A stretch of 64,000 bases of DNA from Posidonia oceanica (GCA_037176725.1 JAZBRS010000039.1:20930001-20994000), one strand, 5' to 3'. Counted from the stretch's first letter, positions 51,201-63,300 are shown. A program made the numbers and translations. Notes: a model not told the origin generated them from the letters alone.

Positions 51201-53951
51201 GATTCCCAGAGCTCCGCACGGTCGCCGGCTACGTCCTCCGCCGTCTCGCGCCTCCCCAAGCCCCCTGTGTCGGCGGTCGTGAGTGCCAGTGGCTCACTGC
51301 TACAGTGCCAGCCACTGCTGGCAAATCACTGTGTATTTATTTTCTTAGTTATAAGATTTCTATGCAGATATTGCATGTTTGCCTTCAGTTTTTTTAATTT
51401 TTGCGTTACAGTCCTCTGTCCATTTAATATGCCTAGTTTTTAATTAGAAACCATACTAAATTGCAGCTTTTATTCATACTTCTCAGTATTTTCTTTCCAG
51501 TCCTTTTACTGTGCTGTGTTGTTGTATCTTTTTGCATTTTAGCCCTTCTGTTTTTTATTTTTGCATATAAGTCCTGCCCTAAATCAGTTCATTTAATTGC
51601 ATGCATTTTACCATATGAAATTGCATTCTGCATCCCTGCATGTTTTTGATTTTGCATATAGGTCCATGCACTGTAGATACTTAGGTTTTATTTTCAATTT
51701 TGCATACTGCATTGCATATTTTGCCTCCTGTTTTTGCACATTTGCATTTAGGTCCATTTTAAATGGACAGTAACCATTTGCATGCATTTTTGCTTACTAC
51801 ATTGCATTTTGGCCCCTGTTTTTTCCAAAAATTGCACATCAGTCCTTTATCAGTGTTTTCAGAGCATGTTTACCATACAAAATTGCATATTTGACCCCTG
51901 CATGATTCAAAAATCACACATAGGTCTTTGCATCTTTTAAAAATCATGTAAAAAGACTGTTTTGCCCCTAAAGTTGCATCTTAGCTCCTATGCTTACAAA
52001 ATTGCATGTAGACCCTCCACTTGCATTCTCAGACTCCCCAGAATCCTGTTTTCTGGAAAATTTGCATTTTAGACCCTAGTTTTTCCAAAATTGCATCCTG
52101 ATTTCTTTTTGTTTTCAAAACTTCTTCCAATGCATACCCTCTTTTCAAATTAGCTTTCTGAGCCCAGTCTTTTGCAAAATAACTCTCTGCCCTCTCCTGT
52201 TTTCAAAATCCTCCTCTGTGGACCCCATCTTTTGTGAAAATTTGTATTTTAGCCCCTTCTTTTTCGAAAATGCTTTTGAACTCTTGTCTTTTCCAAGTTT
52301 GTTCCCCTTGTTTCTTCTTGCTTGTGCATGCATTCTGCATTTATTTAGTCTTGCATTTTAGCATCCCTCTGCACACACTAAGCACTTTTAGCTCTCCTTC
52401 ACTTGGGAGGACCTTTTGCACACCCCTAGGACCTCCTGAACACCTAGATCTGTTCTTCTCCCCTGTTCTGGCCCTTCTGCCTTGAAGCTGCAATATCTTC
52501 CGATCCGGCCGTTGGATCTTCTCAAGCAAGCTGCCCAGGCGACCGCAGCGAAGCGCTCTTCAGCATGGACCAAGCAGATCTCAGATCAGGCTCCCGGATT
52601 CCCAGGTATGTCCTCCCGAACTCCTGCATTGCATTCATTTGCATGCCATTTGCATAGTTTTCCTCGTTTTCGATTTCTGTTTCTTTGAGCATGTAGAATA
52701 GGACCTCCTCTTCTTGTCTATCAACTCAGATCTCCATTTCGCGTTTCCCTATGTGTTTTGTGTTAAGTTTTCCCTGGATTTACCACTTAATGTGACTTTC
52801 TTCCCCCTTTTCCACGATCCGATCGCATCGCGAGCTTTGGGCAGCATGCGAGACACACCGTGGAACGGTTCAGTGGGAAATGGTCGCAAAAGAGGTGGTA
52901 ATCCCCCCGTTTGCTCACCCTCCCCTTTGTAGGTCTTCATACCTACTCTATGTGGCCCTGAACAGCGCCTGTTCTCACACATGCGCTGTTCTCCTTCTCC
53001 TTTTTCTGCTTCTAATCTTTTCCTTGCATTTGCATTCGCACGGCTTTTCCGAGGTTTTATCTCGCAGTTTTGGCACCGTTTTGCGTGCCCGTTCTCGTTT
53101 TGGCACCGTTTTGCGTGCCTGCTTTGTCTTTCGCGTCGTTTTGAGCGCTCGCCCTGTTTTTGGCACAGTTTTGCATGCCCGTCACCGTCTTTTGCACCGA
53201 TTTGCGTGTCGCCTTGCTTTCTCGCCCGTTTTATGTGCCGACCTTGTCTTTTTGCACCATTTTGCGCGCTTTCTTGTTTTTGCCTCGTTTTGCGTGCTTT
53301 ACGTCGTTTTCTCTTGCATGTCGTTTGCATTGCATGGTTTTACCGTTGTTTTGCTTTTTCGCTTGCATTTGCATATAGGGCAGTGATGCTTACTGCCTAG
53401 AGTTCTCACGAGCCCGGTTTCACCCGGTTCGGAACACAGACAGCGTAGCTGAGCACTTAGACAGCACGTTTACTTCCTTGCCCTGCATCTCTCCACTTAG
53501 AGCACACCTTGAGCATTCATTTAGGCATTCCTAGGCACATAGGCATTCAACCCTGCATTTCCCTACGCATGCGAGCGTAAGCCTAGAAAGACCGATTCTC
53601 GGGCGTGTCGGGGGTGCCTAACACCTTTCCCGCACGTAACAGGAGTCCTTGCCCTGTCTTTTGGCCCGCAATGACCATACTGCCCTTATCCTAGGCTAGA
53701 GTCATCTCATTTGCATGTATTTGCATTTGTTTCCTTTGCATTGCTTTGCTTTGCATTTCTTGCTTGGTTTTGCGTGTTAATTCACGCATTTCCCCCGGTT
53801 TTCCTTGTCTCCCGTTAATAGACATGGTGGCAACTCTGATTTGTCTTATCTTTCTTTTTTCTCCTCGATTTCAAGTGTTTTCGAGTCGAGCCTCTTCCTC
53901 AGATCCAATCGCCGCTAAATAGCGAGCCTGATTCCGATCGGGATCGCTACA
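48208..53951 (+). repeat. 3' LTR of element A (5744 bp)
   Basis: Ends match the 5' LTR and GCTAC follows at 53952-53956. It differs from 3254-9004 by scattered substitutions (five in the first 300 bp) and small indels, such as one CCCTAAAA unit fewer near 49566. The short 30-bp-unit array lies at 53067-53320 and the conserved block at 53355-53840. No gene. Confidence 0.95.
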
Positions 53952-53956
53952 GCTAC
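53952..53956. other. Target-site duplication of element A, right copy (GCTAC)
   Basis: It matches 3249-3253. Element C's pol resumes in the same frame immediately after. Confidence 0.95.
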
Positions 53957-55219
53957 AACATAGAATATGATGGAAACCCAAGGTTCTTTGACATCCGGAA
54001 CTACATTCAAGACGGGACCTTCCCTGAATATGCAACTTCATAAGAAAAAGAGGCAGTTAGAAGAATGGCCACAAGATACTTCATGAGAGCTGGAGTCCTT
54101 TTCAAGAGATCCTTCAGCGGAATAGAGCTTCGTTGCGTCACCTACGAGGTGGTTGAAGTCATCCATAGAGAAATGCATGAAGGGATATGTGGAGGATACA
54201 TCAGTTCTCAATTCATGGCAAAAATGATACTGCGAAGGGGCTATTACTGGCCCACAATGGAGGCAGATTGTGCAGATAAGGTGAGAAGGTGCAGGCAGTG
54301 CCAGATCCATGCAGAAAGAATACATGCACCAGCATCAGAGTTAAATCCAACTCAAGTAGTATGGCCCTTCTCCATGTGGGTGTTCGATGTCGTAGGACCC
54401 TTCGACACCGAAAAGGAGAACAAGTTCATACTCACTACCACTGTGTACTTCACCAAATGAGCCGAAACAGAAGCGTTCACTAAAATCAAAGCTTCAAACC
54501 TGTGTAAGTTCGTGCGAAAGAACATTCTCTCAAGATTCGGGATTCCAAAGAAACTAGTAGTAGATAATGGCGCAATCTTTGTATCCTAGGACTTTAAAAA
54601 GCTTTGCAAGAAGTTCAAGATCGAACTACATCATTCGTCACCATATTACCCCCAAGGTAATAGGCAACCTGAAGCTACTAATAAAACGTTAATCCAAATC
54701 CTTAAGAAAATGGTAGGAGGTGCCAAGGGACCTGATTGGATAGATAAACTAATTGATACCTTATGAGCCTACTGAACCTCCCTAAGAATGCCTACAGGTC
54801 AAACCCCGTTCGCGCTTACTTATGGTATGGAAACAGTAGTTCCATTTGAAATCATGGTCCCCTCGTCTAGAATCCAACTCGACGATGAGATAAATGCCGA
54901 GGATAAGAGGCAATTATTAAGTTTACAATTAGATTTACTAGATGAGAAGCGATTGCAGGCAGTTGAGCATGCACGCCTCTACCAAGAACGACTTGCAAGA
55001 GCTTATAAAAAGAAAGTAATTGAACTCAAATTCAATATTGGTGAATGGGTGCTTAAAGAAATCCTTCCTCGCAAGCATGGGAAACTGAGACCAAATTGGG
55101 AAGGACCATACTTGGTGGTTGGAGCATATCTAGGCAATGCTTATTGTTTGGCCAGAGAGGATGGCACTAGGCTTGAATATCCCTGGAATGCGCTGCACCT
55201 CAAAAGATACTACCCTTGA
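53957..55219 (+). pseudogene. pol: C pol, part 2: integrase (broken)
   Basis: This continues C's pol frame after A. A zinc-binding region (H-x-E-M-H pattern near 54165, CRQC near 54292) is followed by a D-D-E core: VFDVVG near 54382, VVDNGA near 54559, and the Glu of QPEATNK near 54670. The C-terminal domain (GKLRPNWEGPY) ends LKRYYP. Stops lie near 54041, 54458, 54588, 54764 and 54774; several equal a TGG or CAG codon one transition away. About 420 codons long. The gene is not functional. Confidence 0.88.
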
Positions 55220-57166
55220 CATGCACACTGAGCCATTAGATTGCTCGCGCTTGTGGACCTACTGTTTCCAAAGCCTAGGAATCATACCTTAGCCTCACCT
55301 CACAAACACCTTGTGGGAGAAGGAGGGGAAATGGTCTGACACTGAGATAGAGGCAAATCATAAGAAGCCCCCTCCTAGTTTATGAACAACAAGTCCACAC
55401 ACATCCCTTGAATCAGACACACTACCCTAGTGCAAACGGGTAGGTGTTTAAGGCTATACTTAGAAGCACAGAAAAGAGGGGAGTGTACCAAATAGAAGAG
55501 TGTTTCGGTCCATCAATGAATAAATATTTGTTGGCTGAGCACTCAAAGGGGTGAGACTACTGATGCTTGTCAAAATACCCAAGAAAAAAGAGGCAAAAAG
55601 ACGACAGCAAAGAAGCTGTCCATGTGCAAGAACGGAAAGAGTATGGAAAAGAAGGCAGCAAAGAAGCTATCCAAAGAGTTAAAATTGAAAATTGGGAATT
55701 ACCAAGTGTAGTAGGAATCAACCTTAAACTAGGAGGGGTATAGGCTTCAAATCTTTAGCTGAAATCTTTGGATAGGACATTGACTCTCGTTCACCACACC
55801 CTGCACTGCACACTTAGAGGCAAGGGGTAGAAGCCTAGGTTTAGGGGCAGTTAGGCACCAAAGCAAGCCTAAAGTATCCCTAGCTCCAAGATGCACAAGG
55901 GATTCGATTATCAAGGTTTCCCAATCATGAGGTCTCCTGTTTCCCAACTCCATGGAAGATTCTTCTACTCCCAAAACCCCAAAAAAATGAGAAAACCCAA
56001 AATCCAAAAAATTGAGGAAACCCAAAATCCAAAAAAATGAGAAAACCAAAAATCCAAAAAATAAGAAAACCCAAAAATCCAAAAAAATAAGATAACCAAA
56101 AATCCAAAAAAAAATGAGAAAACCAAAATCCAAAAAAATAGCAAAAGATCAAAAATCCAAAAAGTAGAAAGTAGGGTAAAATCTACCCAACCAACATCAC
56201 CTCATGAAACTGATAACAAGCAAGGCCTATAATGCAAAAATCTAGGAAATTTTATGACTCTGAGTCGTACTTGACCTCTCCTATTCAGGATGGTCACTTG
56301 GTATTTGCCTACGAGTTAGGACTGGGATCTCAAGAAGAGACAGCCCCTCGTCAGGCATATCATTTTTAGACAACAAAGCTGAGGCCAATGCTTGTTATCC
56401 AAAATCTAAGTTTTTTTTTTTTTTTTTTCGTTTCATGAACGTCATTTTGGTTTCATCGTATTAAGGTCATCCTAAGTTTTTCAAAGGTCATTTTTGGTTT
56501 CATTATTTTAAGGTCATTATAAGTCCTAAGCTTTTCACAGGTCATTTTGGTTTCATTATTCTAAGGTCATTATAAGTCCTAAGTTTTTTCGAAGGTCATT
56601 TTGGTTTCATTATTTTAAGGTCATTATAAGTCTTAAGTTTTTCAAAGGTCGTTTTCGTTTCATTTTTTAAGGTCATTTTAGTTTCATTTTTCAAAGGTCT
56701 TTTGTTTTCATTATATTAAGGTCATTTTAAGTTTTTCTTTTCATGAAAGTCATTTTGGTTTATGTAAGACTAGGGGCAATGGTAACCCTAGATGAACTAA
56801 CAAGTTTGCTAAGATTGTGCAGAAAATCATTCAAAGGTGTTAAATGGGCAAATCTCGGGGTTCAACATTGGACGTCCCACCTTCTGCGTTTAATGACTAA
56901 CGAATGAACGTTAGGCGTAGGACTTCACGCGTATAATGTTAACCACGCCAGATTGAGCGTCTTACGTTTTAACAGTGACTTAAGTTGTTGAATTTAGACA
57001 AAGGGGCCCTTGAGCCAATGCCAAAGTCACCAGCGAGTATTTCTAGACTCAACACTGTCTATAGCCTATGAATAAGAGTTGAAATAAAAACAAAATATAT
57101 ATTCATATATTCATTCCTTGAATTAAAATACATGGTCCAAAAATAGAAATGAACTACAAAGATGGC
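55220..57166 (+). other. C 3' region after pol
   Basis: It is non-coding. About 55960-56165 holds ten or so units of CCAAAAATCCAAAAAAATAAG type. About 56405-56428 is a T run. From 56440 to 56770 four to six units of about 55 bp carry TTTTGGTTTCATTATTTTAAG and AAGGTCATTATAAGTCC. At 56862 CAACATTGGACG resembles the palindromic motif of D's LTR. The end (57070-57160) is AT-rich and reads as a plausible 3' UTR of the antisense gene that follows. Confidence 0.6.
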
Positions 57167-58513
57167 CTATCTAATTGGCCTCTTCCTCTTTTTGCGCAGC
57201 ATGCCGGTCTCCTCAACCCACTCCTTAGATTTGGGCAGCAACTTTGAGTACCAGTTCCAGTGTTCCTCCTCCCGGAGTAGACAACAAGTCAAAGGAGTAG
57301 AGTGGGTCTCATCTGAGTCATCATGGCAGTCCAAGGTCGCCCAAAGAGCTCGAATGTAATACACCATCACTGCATCAGTTCGAGAGCCGTGTTCCCGAGT
57401 TCGGATACGAGGAATTGAGCTAAGCCGAGGCGGCACCCCCTTCTTTTGTCCCATCATCTCAAAGCAGCGATGAGAGTTGTACACCACGAAGTGGGTGGGC
57501 CCAATCAGTTCTAATTCAACCGGAGACCCTTGCACCTGATGTTTGCGACAATATGGCGTAGAGGGTGTGAAGATGTTGATAGACGCAGAGGATAGGAAGC
57601 AAACTCTCTCCTCAATAAGATCAGTCTTCGCAGGCTCGAGTCTCGGGAAGTGGACATACAACCACCGGGAAAGAAGAAAAGGAGAGCTTACAAAATCCCC
57701 TCCAGTTGAGACACTAGTCAGACAAAGGTATGTGGCTGCAAGGATGGCAACCGAAGGACAACTCCAAAAATGCTTGGTGAGCCCCACCTAGAACTCAGTA
57801 TGATAAACATCCAAGGTGAAATCTTTGGGGACAAATATGGTGAGGCCCCTAATCAATAAATACAGATAGATCTGCAACTGATCCTTGGAGGCAGAATCCT
57901 CGATCCGATGGAAGCTATAATACAGATGCTCCAAGTTGAGCCGGCGACCTTTGAGCACTAGGAAAGTGGGTGGAGCAGTGAAGATACGATCCATGAACAC
58001 TTGCATGTCTGCTTTTCCATATGGCAATGGGAAGTCAGTATCTGGTTGGAAGGCTCCAATCTGAGTAACACTAAGAAGGCCATGAACATCCTCCACCAGG
58101 ATCGTCATCTCATAGCCCCCGAGGAAGAAAGTGTGAGCTTCAAGACTCCAGAAAGCGCATAAGGCATGGAGCGGAGGCCAGTCCAAGGCAGTTCCAAACA
58201 AGTCCAGGAGCCCACCAAAGCTTGTGCATGCTAAGACGAATTTTCTTTCTAGAGCCCAAGGCACAATTTCCTTCACCCAAGGAGAATAGTAAGGGAAATC
58301 AATGTCAAAGCAGGGTGCCTTCGTAAAGTTGAGGATTTCCTGCAAGCAAGAGCAAAAAAAGATGAGGAACAAGAAAGAATAAGAAACCAGTGAGGAGAAT
58401 CATACCTTCCTGGCCTTGATATGGGACATCATGTGCCCTTCAATTTCCTCCAGAGGCTTTGCAATTCCTCTCTTGTTGTGCATAGAGATGTTGGGGACTG
58501 AGGTAGATGCCAT
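57167..58513 (-). pseudogene. Antisense plant-mobile-domain (PMD) gene with one intron, one stop
   Basis: It reads on the minus strand. Exon 1 is 58513-58406 (ATG, then EIEGHMMSHIKARK). The intron is 58405-58340 (66 bp, GTATGA...TTGCTTGCAG). Exon 2 is in phase from 58339. PMD signatures: LDWPPLHALCAFWS, then EAHTFFLGGYEMTILVEDVHG. A C-terminal half with a VYHTEF, TAG, VGLTKHFW junction continues in the same frame for 206 codons to 57167 and ends in a basic KKRKRPIR. The internal TAG (57790-57788) is the only lesion. It lies tail-to-tail with C's pol, so it may be an antisense extra gene of C; it could also be an independent PMD gene. It is unlike the sense DUF7745-like genes of A and B beyond the shared core. 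Confidence 0.72.
58340..58405 (-). other. Intron of the antisense PMD gene (66 bp)
   Basis: The donor AAG|GTATGA and acceptor TTGCTTGCAG|GAA, with a T-rich tract before the acceptor, join exons in phase 0. Reading through would hit a TGA two codons into the intron, so splicing is required. Confidence 0.75.
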
Positions 58514-58602
58514 GAGAACAAGAGAGAGGAGCTGCACAAGCACAAGCAAAAGAATACACGCAAGAATACAAAGAGCAAGGGTGCATGATTCCAAAGGGGT
58601 GG

Positions 58603-61600
58603 TGTAACGATCCCGTGAGTTTCGCGATCGTCTGTGGACACTGCCAGAGCTCGCGTGCACTGATCGGAAATCAAGTTCACTATTAGCAGGTGATCCGAGG
58701 AGGAAACTCGACTCAAAACACCGAAAATAGAGGCAAAAAGCCAAAGGGAAGAAGGAAGAAAAAAGGAAAAGGGGAGTCGCCACCTAGTCTATTATAGGGA
58801 AGACAAGGAAAACCAAGGAAAAGCATAGAAAACAAACAAATAGATGCAATGCTATGCAAAAATGGATGACTCGTGCCAAGGATGTGGGCAAAAGGGTCAT
58901 TACAGGCTAGAGAAAGGGTAAGGACTCCTATTACGCGCGGGGAAGGTGTTAGGCACCCCCGACACGCCTGAGAAGTCGGTCTTTCTAGGCTAACTCGCTC
59001 GCTCTGTCAGAAAATGCATGCTTTGAATGCCTAAGTGCCATGAATGCCATGTAAGGAAATTAAATGTGCTGTCTATGAGCTCAGTAGCTCTACCAGTGTT
59101 CCGAACCGGGTGAACCCTGGTTCGTAAGAACTCCAGGCAGTAAACATCACTGCCCTAATGCAAATGCAGGCGATAAAGCAAAACTGCGAGGAAAACCATG
59201 CAATGCAAACGACACGCAAGGGACAAGGCAAAGCGGGTGTGAGGCTAAAACCCCGGGAAAGCGTGCAAGGCGAGACACAAAACCAAAATAGGGTCCCAAC
59301 AGCATGCATGGGTGTTGTAGGCATGTACCGGGACCAACGAAATGCAAGGGGCGGCGATCAAAAAGGATTTGGCACTTAAAACGAAGGTGCAGCTTACTGT
59401 AGGTGTTGGACGCGACTACCAGTAGCGTCCAATGTTGGACGCAGGGATGGAAGGCGTCCTACACAGGCAGAAACCAAAATGCAGAAAACATGCAATGCAA
59501 GCTTGGAAAATATGGATTTGATGCAATGTAAAAATCCAAGAGCAGATAGAGCATGCTGGGAAACCAAAACACAAGGCCCAAAAATCAGAAGCAAGATCAA
59601 AGCGATTTTAAAATGGGCAGAGGGTGTTGTATGCTCAGAATGACAGCGTCCAATGTTGGACGCTGAGATCTGGGCGTCCAACAACCAAGCCATGCTTTTG
59701 AAAGGAATGCATGCATGCAGACTAGGTAGACGTGATGCAGATGCTGCATGAGAGTGCATGACATGTATAACATGCAAGGCAGTCAAGATAAACGACCAGA
59801 ATAAGATTTGATGGCAAGATGCAAGCATGAATGATTTTAAGCTACTGCAGGGTGTTGGACACTAGAACATACAGTGTCCAACATAGGACGCTGCAGTCTC
59901 CAGTGTCCAATGCTCTGGAAACAGATAGATGGCAAGATGTCATGCAAACTAGCAAGGAAACATCATGGCATGCATTCAAGTTGCTGTAAACAAACATAGG
60001 CATGGCATGCAGGCATGGATCAAACGAACAAGAGAGATCAGAGCATCATGCAAGCAAATAAATGGAAGTTACTAAGCAGAAACGTTGGACACTGGAAACA
60101 TCAGCATCCAATGTAGGATGTTGAATGCACCAGCGTCCAACACATGGAGGATGCAAACTTGCCTGCAAAAGGGGGAGCTCAGCTCTAAACCCCACTTAAA
60201 CATGCATGCAAGCTACTGAGGACATGCCAAATCAAGAAAGACATTCAAACCAAGCATATAACCCATGAGAAGCAAGTAAGAAAGAGTATGTAAAGGAATA
60301 AAGGGGTAAAAACCCATGAAAATTAGCGTACAACTTGAAAGGAAACTAGCAAGCTTAAACATGGTTACCATAGGGGCTAGGCATCACTAAACATGCATGG
60401 ATCATGTATATAACTCAAAAATAAGCAATATGCAAGCATGGCAGTAGATGTAAGCTAGTAGATATGTAAGACGCTGGATGAACCAGCGACCAACGTAGGC
60501 AAACAGCAGAATGATCTAAAGCATGCAATATTGATTCAAGCAAGGATCAAAACAAGATATTAAGCATGCAAAGGCATCAAGGAACATGTCAGGAAGCATA
60601 TACCACAAGCTCAAGAAGATGTAAGCAAAGCATGGCAGCATGAAGGCATAATCAGAGCAAAAGAAAACAGACAGCTGGGTGTTGGACGCTGCACTATTGC
60701 GCATCCAACGTTGGACACACCAGTCTAGGCATCCAACAAGTCGAGAACTCCTCGGCCAAAATCGATGCTCAGATCTATGCAAAAAGGGAAACTAAGGATC
60801 TAGGAAGCATGAGCATGCAAAGGGGAACATGAGCATATGCTCAAAGCCAAAAGTGGGCAGGTGGTTAGCTCCACCCACCTCCTCCTCCTTGCGGCTGGTG
60901 GCAGGAGCTATTCCGGCCAGCCAAGGAGGCGTGCATGCCAACTAAACTTCCTAGCATGTTGGTGTGTGCATGGGCTAGCTATAGGTGTCGATTGCCTACC
61001 TCGGTGCGGCCTGGAACGGCTGTTCACGCTCCTCGTTGGTGCTGCAGAAGGTTGCGGCCAGCGATCTCCGGCGAGCTTGCTTGGTGCGTAGGAGGCACGG
61101 GAGAGGGAGCCGGAGGTCTGGGAGTGGAGGTGGGAGTTCACTCTTGGTCGCTCGAGCCCTCAATTCTCTCAGGAGTGGGTGTGGTGTTCTGTGCAATGGC
61201 TGGAAGGTCGCTGTTTTGTTGGGTTCATGGGTTTGTATTCAACGGTGGTAGAGACTTTGGTAGGCAATGGTAGGCGTGGCAGGTTGAGGTGAGAGTGGGG
61301 AGTCCTCGAGGGATGTCAGGTAGTTAGTGTGGAAGGTTTGGATGGTCGCCGAAGTCATTGTGGTGGTAGAGATGGGCTGGCGAAGGCAGTGACCACGGAG
61401 GTGAGTGGGAAACAGGCTGGGGCGGAAAAGAGGTGGTGGCAGGCTGTCACACGGCCTTGGCAGCTAGTGGGTGGCATGGAGTAGTGAGGGGATGGCTAGT
61501 AAGTGGTGTACGGGTGGCGGAGTGGATGGGAGGTGAGCCAGAGGTGGCGGAGCAGCTGCTGTACCTCCTGGGTCGTTGGACGCTAATGCAGAGCACGTCC

Positions 61601-61906
61601 AATGTTGGACGCTAGCACACAGCGCGTCCAACGTTGGACGCTGCTGGTGCCAGTGTTCAACATGCCCAGGAGGCCAAAGGCTGAAATGGGCTTGGGCCTT
61701 GTCTTAAAAAGGGTTGGAAAGGTGTAAAAAGGCTTGGGTGAGGGTTTTGGGGCTTAGGTGGGGTTTTAGGGTTGGTTTAGGAATGGGATTTGGTTTTTTG
61801 GTCAAAATGGGTTAATTTGAAAAAAAAAAAAGAGCCATCCCAGAGTCTGAGCAAGCTTTCCAGAGAGGTCCACTATCTTCCAGCTAGTCAAAATGGGGTG
61901 TCAACA
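58603..61906 (-). repeat. 3' LTR of element D (3304 bp)
   Basis: On the minus strand it begins TGTTGACACC at 61906 and ends GGGATCGTTACA at 58603. It shares with A and B the first 30 bp, the GGTGTTAGGCACC block (58940-58960 on plus) and the GTGGCGACTCC PBS-like site (58773-58783). Between 59100 and 61650 it is rich in GCATGCA motifs and carries repeated GTTGGACGC palindromes. The zone 60860-61560 is GC-rich and open in several frames without recognisable protein. Confidence 0.85.
59424..61642. repeat. Dispersed palindromes of GCGTCCAA-TTGGACGC in D LTR
   Basis: AGCGTCCAATGTTGGACGCT is at 59645-59664. Variants are at 59424-59442, 59873-59892 (AGTGTCCAACATAGGACGCT), near 60103-60122, 60701-60718 (GCATCCAACGTTGGACAC), 61595-61613 and 61624-61642. 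They are spaced by tens to several hundred bp, so they form a dispersed rather than tandem set. Single arms (GTGTTGGACGC, GGCGTCCAAC) flank many of them. Confidence 0.7.
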
Positions 61907-61910
61907 AATG

Positions 61911-61919
61911 CTCCTCCCT
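61911..61919 (-). other. Polypurine tract of element D
   Basis: On the minus strand AGGGAGGAG then CATT precede the LTR start, matching A and B. The order PPT then LTR identifies 58603-61906 as the 3' LTR. Confidence 0.75.
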
Positions 61920-62454
61920 GAGTGAGGTCAAGGGGGACCAAGGCCGTTGCTTAGGGTAGACATGATACCCCTCCTGACGCCGGCAGGAGCGCAAAATTGC
62001 TGTGGGCCTGAGTCACTTATTCGGTGGATACACTGAAAATCATGACCCGTTGCCGCAAATGCAAATGCAATGCTTGCGCTAATGTAATGCTTACACTAAC
62101 GCTCATTGCGCCGTACTCCCCTGGGGGGAAACGTGGATGATGCACGCACGTGGTGTGGTGGAAAAATGCAATGCAAAGGTGTCGCTGGGCAGTACAAGCG
62201 AAAGCCAGACGAACTTGCGGTGTGTGTACGAAAGTAGTTGAATGCAAGATGCAGTGGATGTGCATGCGGTGGCGGGCACATAATGCTAAGGAAGCGATCC
62301 TGGACCGTGCGCTACCACAGGTTTCATGCTGAGCAGGCAAACTGTAAGAAGTTCTAGGACTGACTCTACATGGAGATACGAAGAAGCTACATGATGTTAT
62401 GCAATGATATGCTAATGATATGCAACAGAATGCAATTAATCTACGACGAATGGG
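61920..62454 (-). other. D spacer between hairpin region and PPT
   Basis: Counterpart of B 37673-38111: GCGG-type segment, ATTCGGTGGAT (complement of the CATCCGCCGAAT of A and B), and CAT/TGCAATGC-rich sequence. No gene is supported. Confidence 0.5.
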
Positions 62455-62835
62455 TGATAAGTTAACGGACCTATCGCTGGATAGTTGGGGAGTATCGGCC
62501 CATGAGGAGTTAACGGACTCATCACCAGATAGTTAGGGATCATCGGCCCGTGAGGAGTTGACGGACTCATCACCGGATAGTTAGGGCTATCAGCCCGAGA
62601 GGAGTTGACGGACTCATCACCGGATAGTTAGGGCTATCAGCCCGAGGGGTGACAGGCTAGTGAGTCTGTCAGGCAAGAGGGGCGATTACAGGTTGGATAA
62701 CTTGTAACCATGAATGCAACGGGAATACCATACCTGAAGGTGTGGCAGAGGTCCGTAGACGCTCCCGTAACAGTTGGGGATGTCAGCCCAAATGCAGATG
62801 GAGATGGGATACCATGGGCCAGCTAAATAAAGATG

Positions 62836-62864
62836 CCCCTGGTATCGGTGAACGATACCAGGGG
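62836..62864 (-). other. Perfect 12-bp-arm hairpin in D, first copy
   Basis: CCCCTGGTATCG and CGATACCAGGGG enclose GTGAA (plus strand). The second copy (63122-63149) has CCCCTGGTATCA and TGATACCAGGGG around GGGA, so the innermost pair changed from G-C to A-T in both arms. Confidence 0.75.
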
Positions 62865-63121
62865 ACAGTCGAAGCGCCCATGGCATCAAGATGCAAGGTG
62901 GAGACAACACTAACGGGTTTGTCAGCTGAGTAGTTAGGGCTACCAGCCTGAATGCAATGAGATGGACGAAAGGGTTCACCGTGCGATGTGCAATGCCGGT
63001 GGGGAATGCAATGGGATAATGCAAACGCAAGGTGATAGGTTAACGGACCCATCGTCGAATAGTTAGGGATATCAGTCCGATGAGATGAGGGGGACGATAC
63101 CATAGGGTAGCAAAAAAGATG

Positions 63122-63149
63122 CCCCTGGTATCAGGGATGATACCAGGGG
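63122..63149 (-). other. Perfect 12-bp-arm hairpin in D, second copy
   Basis: See the copy at 62836. On the sense strand both are followed by CATCTTT, as in A and B. Confidence 0.75.
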
Positions 63150-63300
63150 ACAACCGAAGTGCCCCTGGCACCGAGATGCAATGATGGATGGATGGATGAA
63201 TGATAAATTGACGGACTTATCCCCGAATAGTTAGGGATATCAGCTCGGATGATAAGTTGACGGACTTATCGTCGAGTAGTTAGGGTTGCCAGCCCGATGC

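Larger units (their letters stand above)
3254..53951 (+). mobile_element. Element A: Tat/Ogre-like retrotransposon, pol-deleted, hosting B
   Basis: A is bounded by two related LTRs (5751 and 5744 bp) starting TGTTGACACC and ending GATCGCTACA, with GCTAC duplications outside. Without element B and one CCCGC copy it is about 24.2 kb. Order: 5' LTR, PBS, leader, Gag-Pro-integrase fragment, spacer, [element B], DUF7745-like pseudogene, tandem and inverted repeats, PPT, 3' LTR. RT and both RNases H are missing through one in-frame deletion, so A must have needed enzymes from a relative if it moved in this form. By eye its LTRs differ by about 1-2 percent in the stretch compared, so it is older than B. 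Confidence 0.93.
62455..63300 (-). repeat. Array of alternating stem-loops in D 3' region
   Basis: On the minus strand GGCTGATAG-CCCTAA-CTATC units alternate with GATGAG-TCCGTCAA-CTC, GATAGG-TCCGTTAA-CTTATC, GATAAG-TCCGTCAA-CTTATC (63270-63251) and GATAAG-TCCGTCAA-TTTATC (near 63221-63202). Several non-Watson-Crick positions are G-U on the minus strand, D's sense strand. Two 12-bp-arm hairpins lie inside (62836-62864, 63122-63149). Confidence 0.8.

Noticed and set aside
53946..53957. GCTACAGCTACA direct repeat at the right end of A
   Set aside because: The LTR itself ends GCTACA in both copies; the following GCTAC is the target duplication and its likeness to the LTR end is coincidence.
60837..61273. 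GC-rich frames of 80-110 codons in D's LTR
   Set aside because: Overlapping in several frames on both strands with no recognisable domain; consistent with GC-rich LTR sequence.
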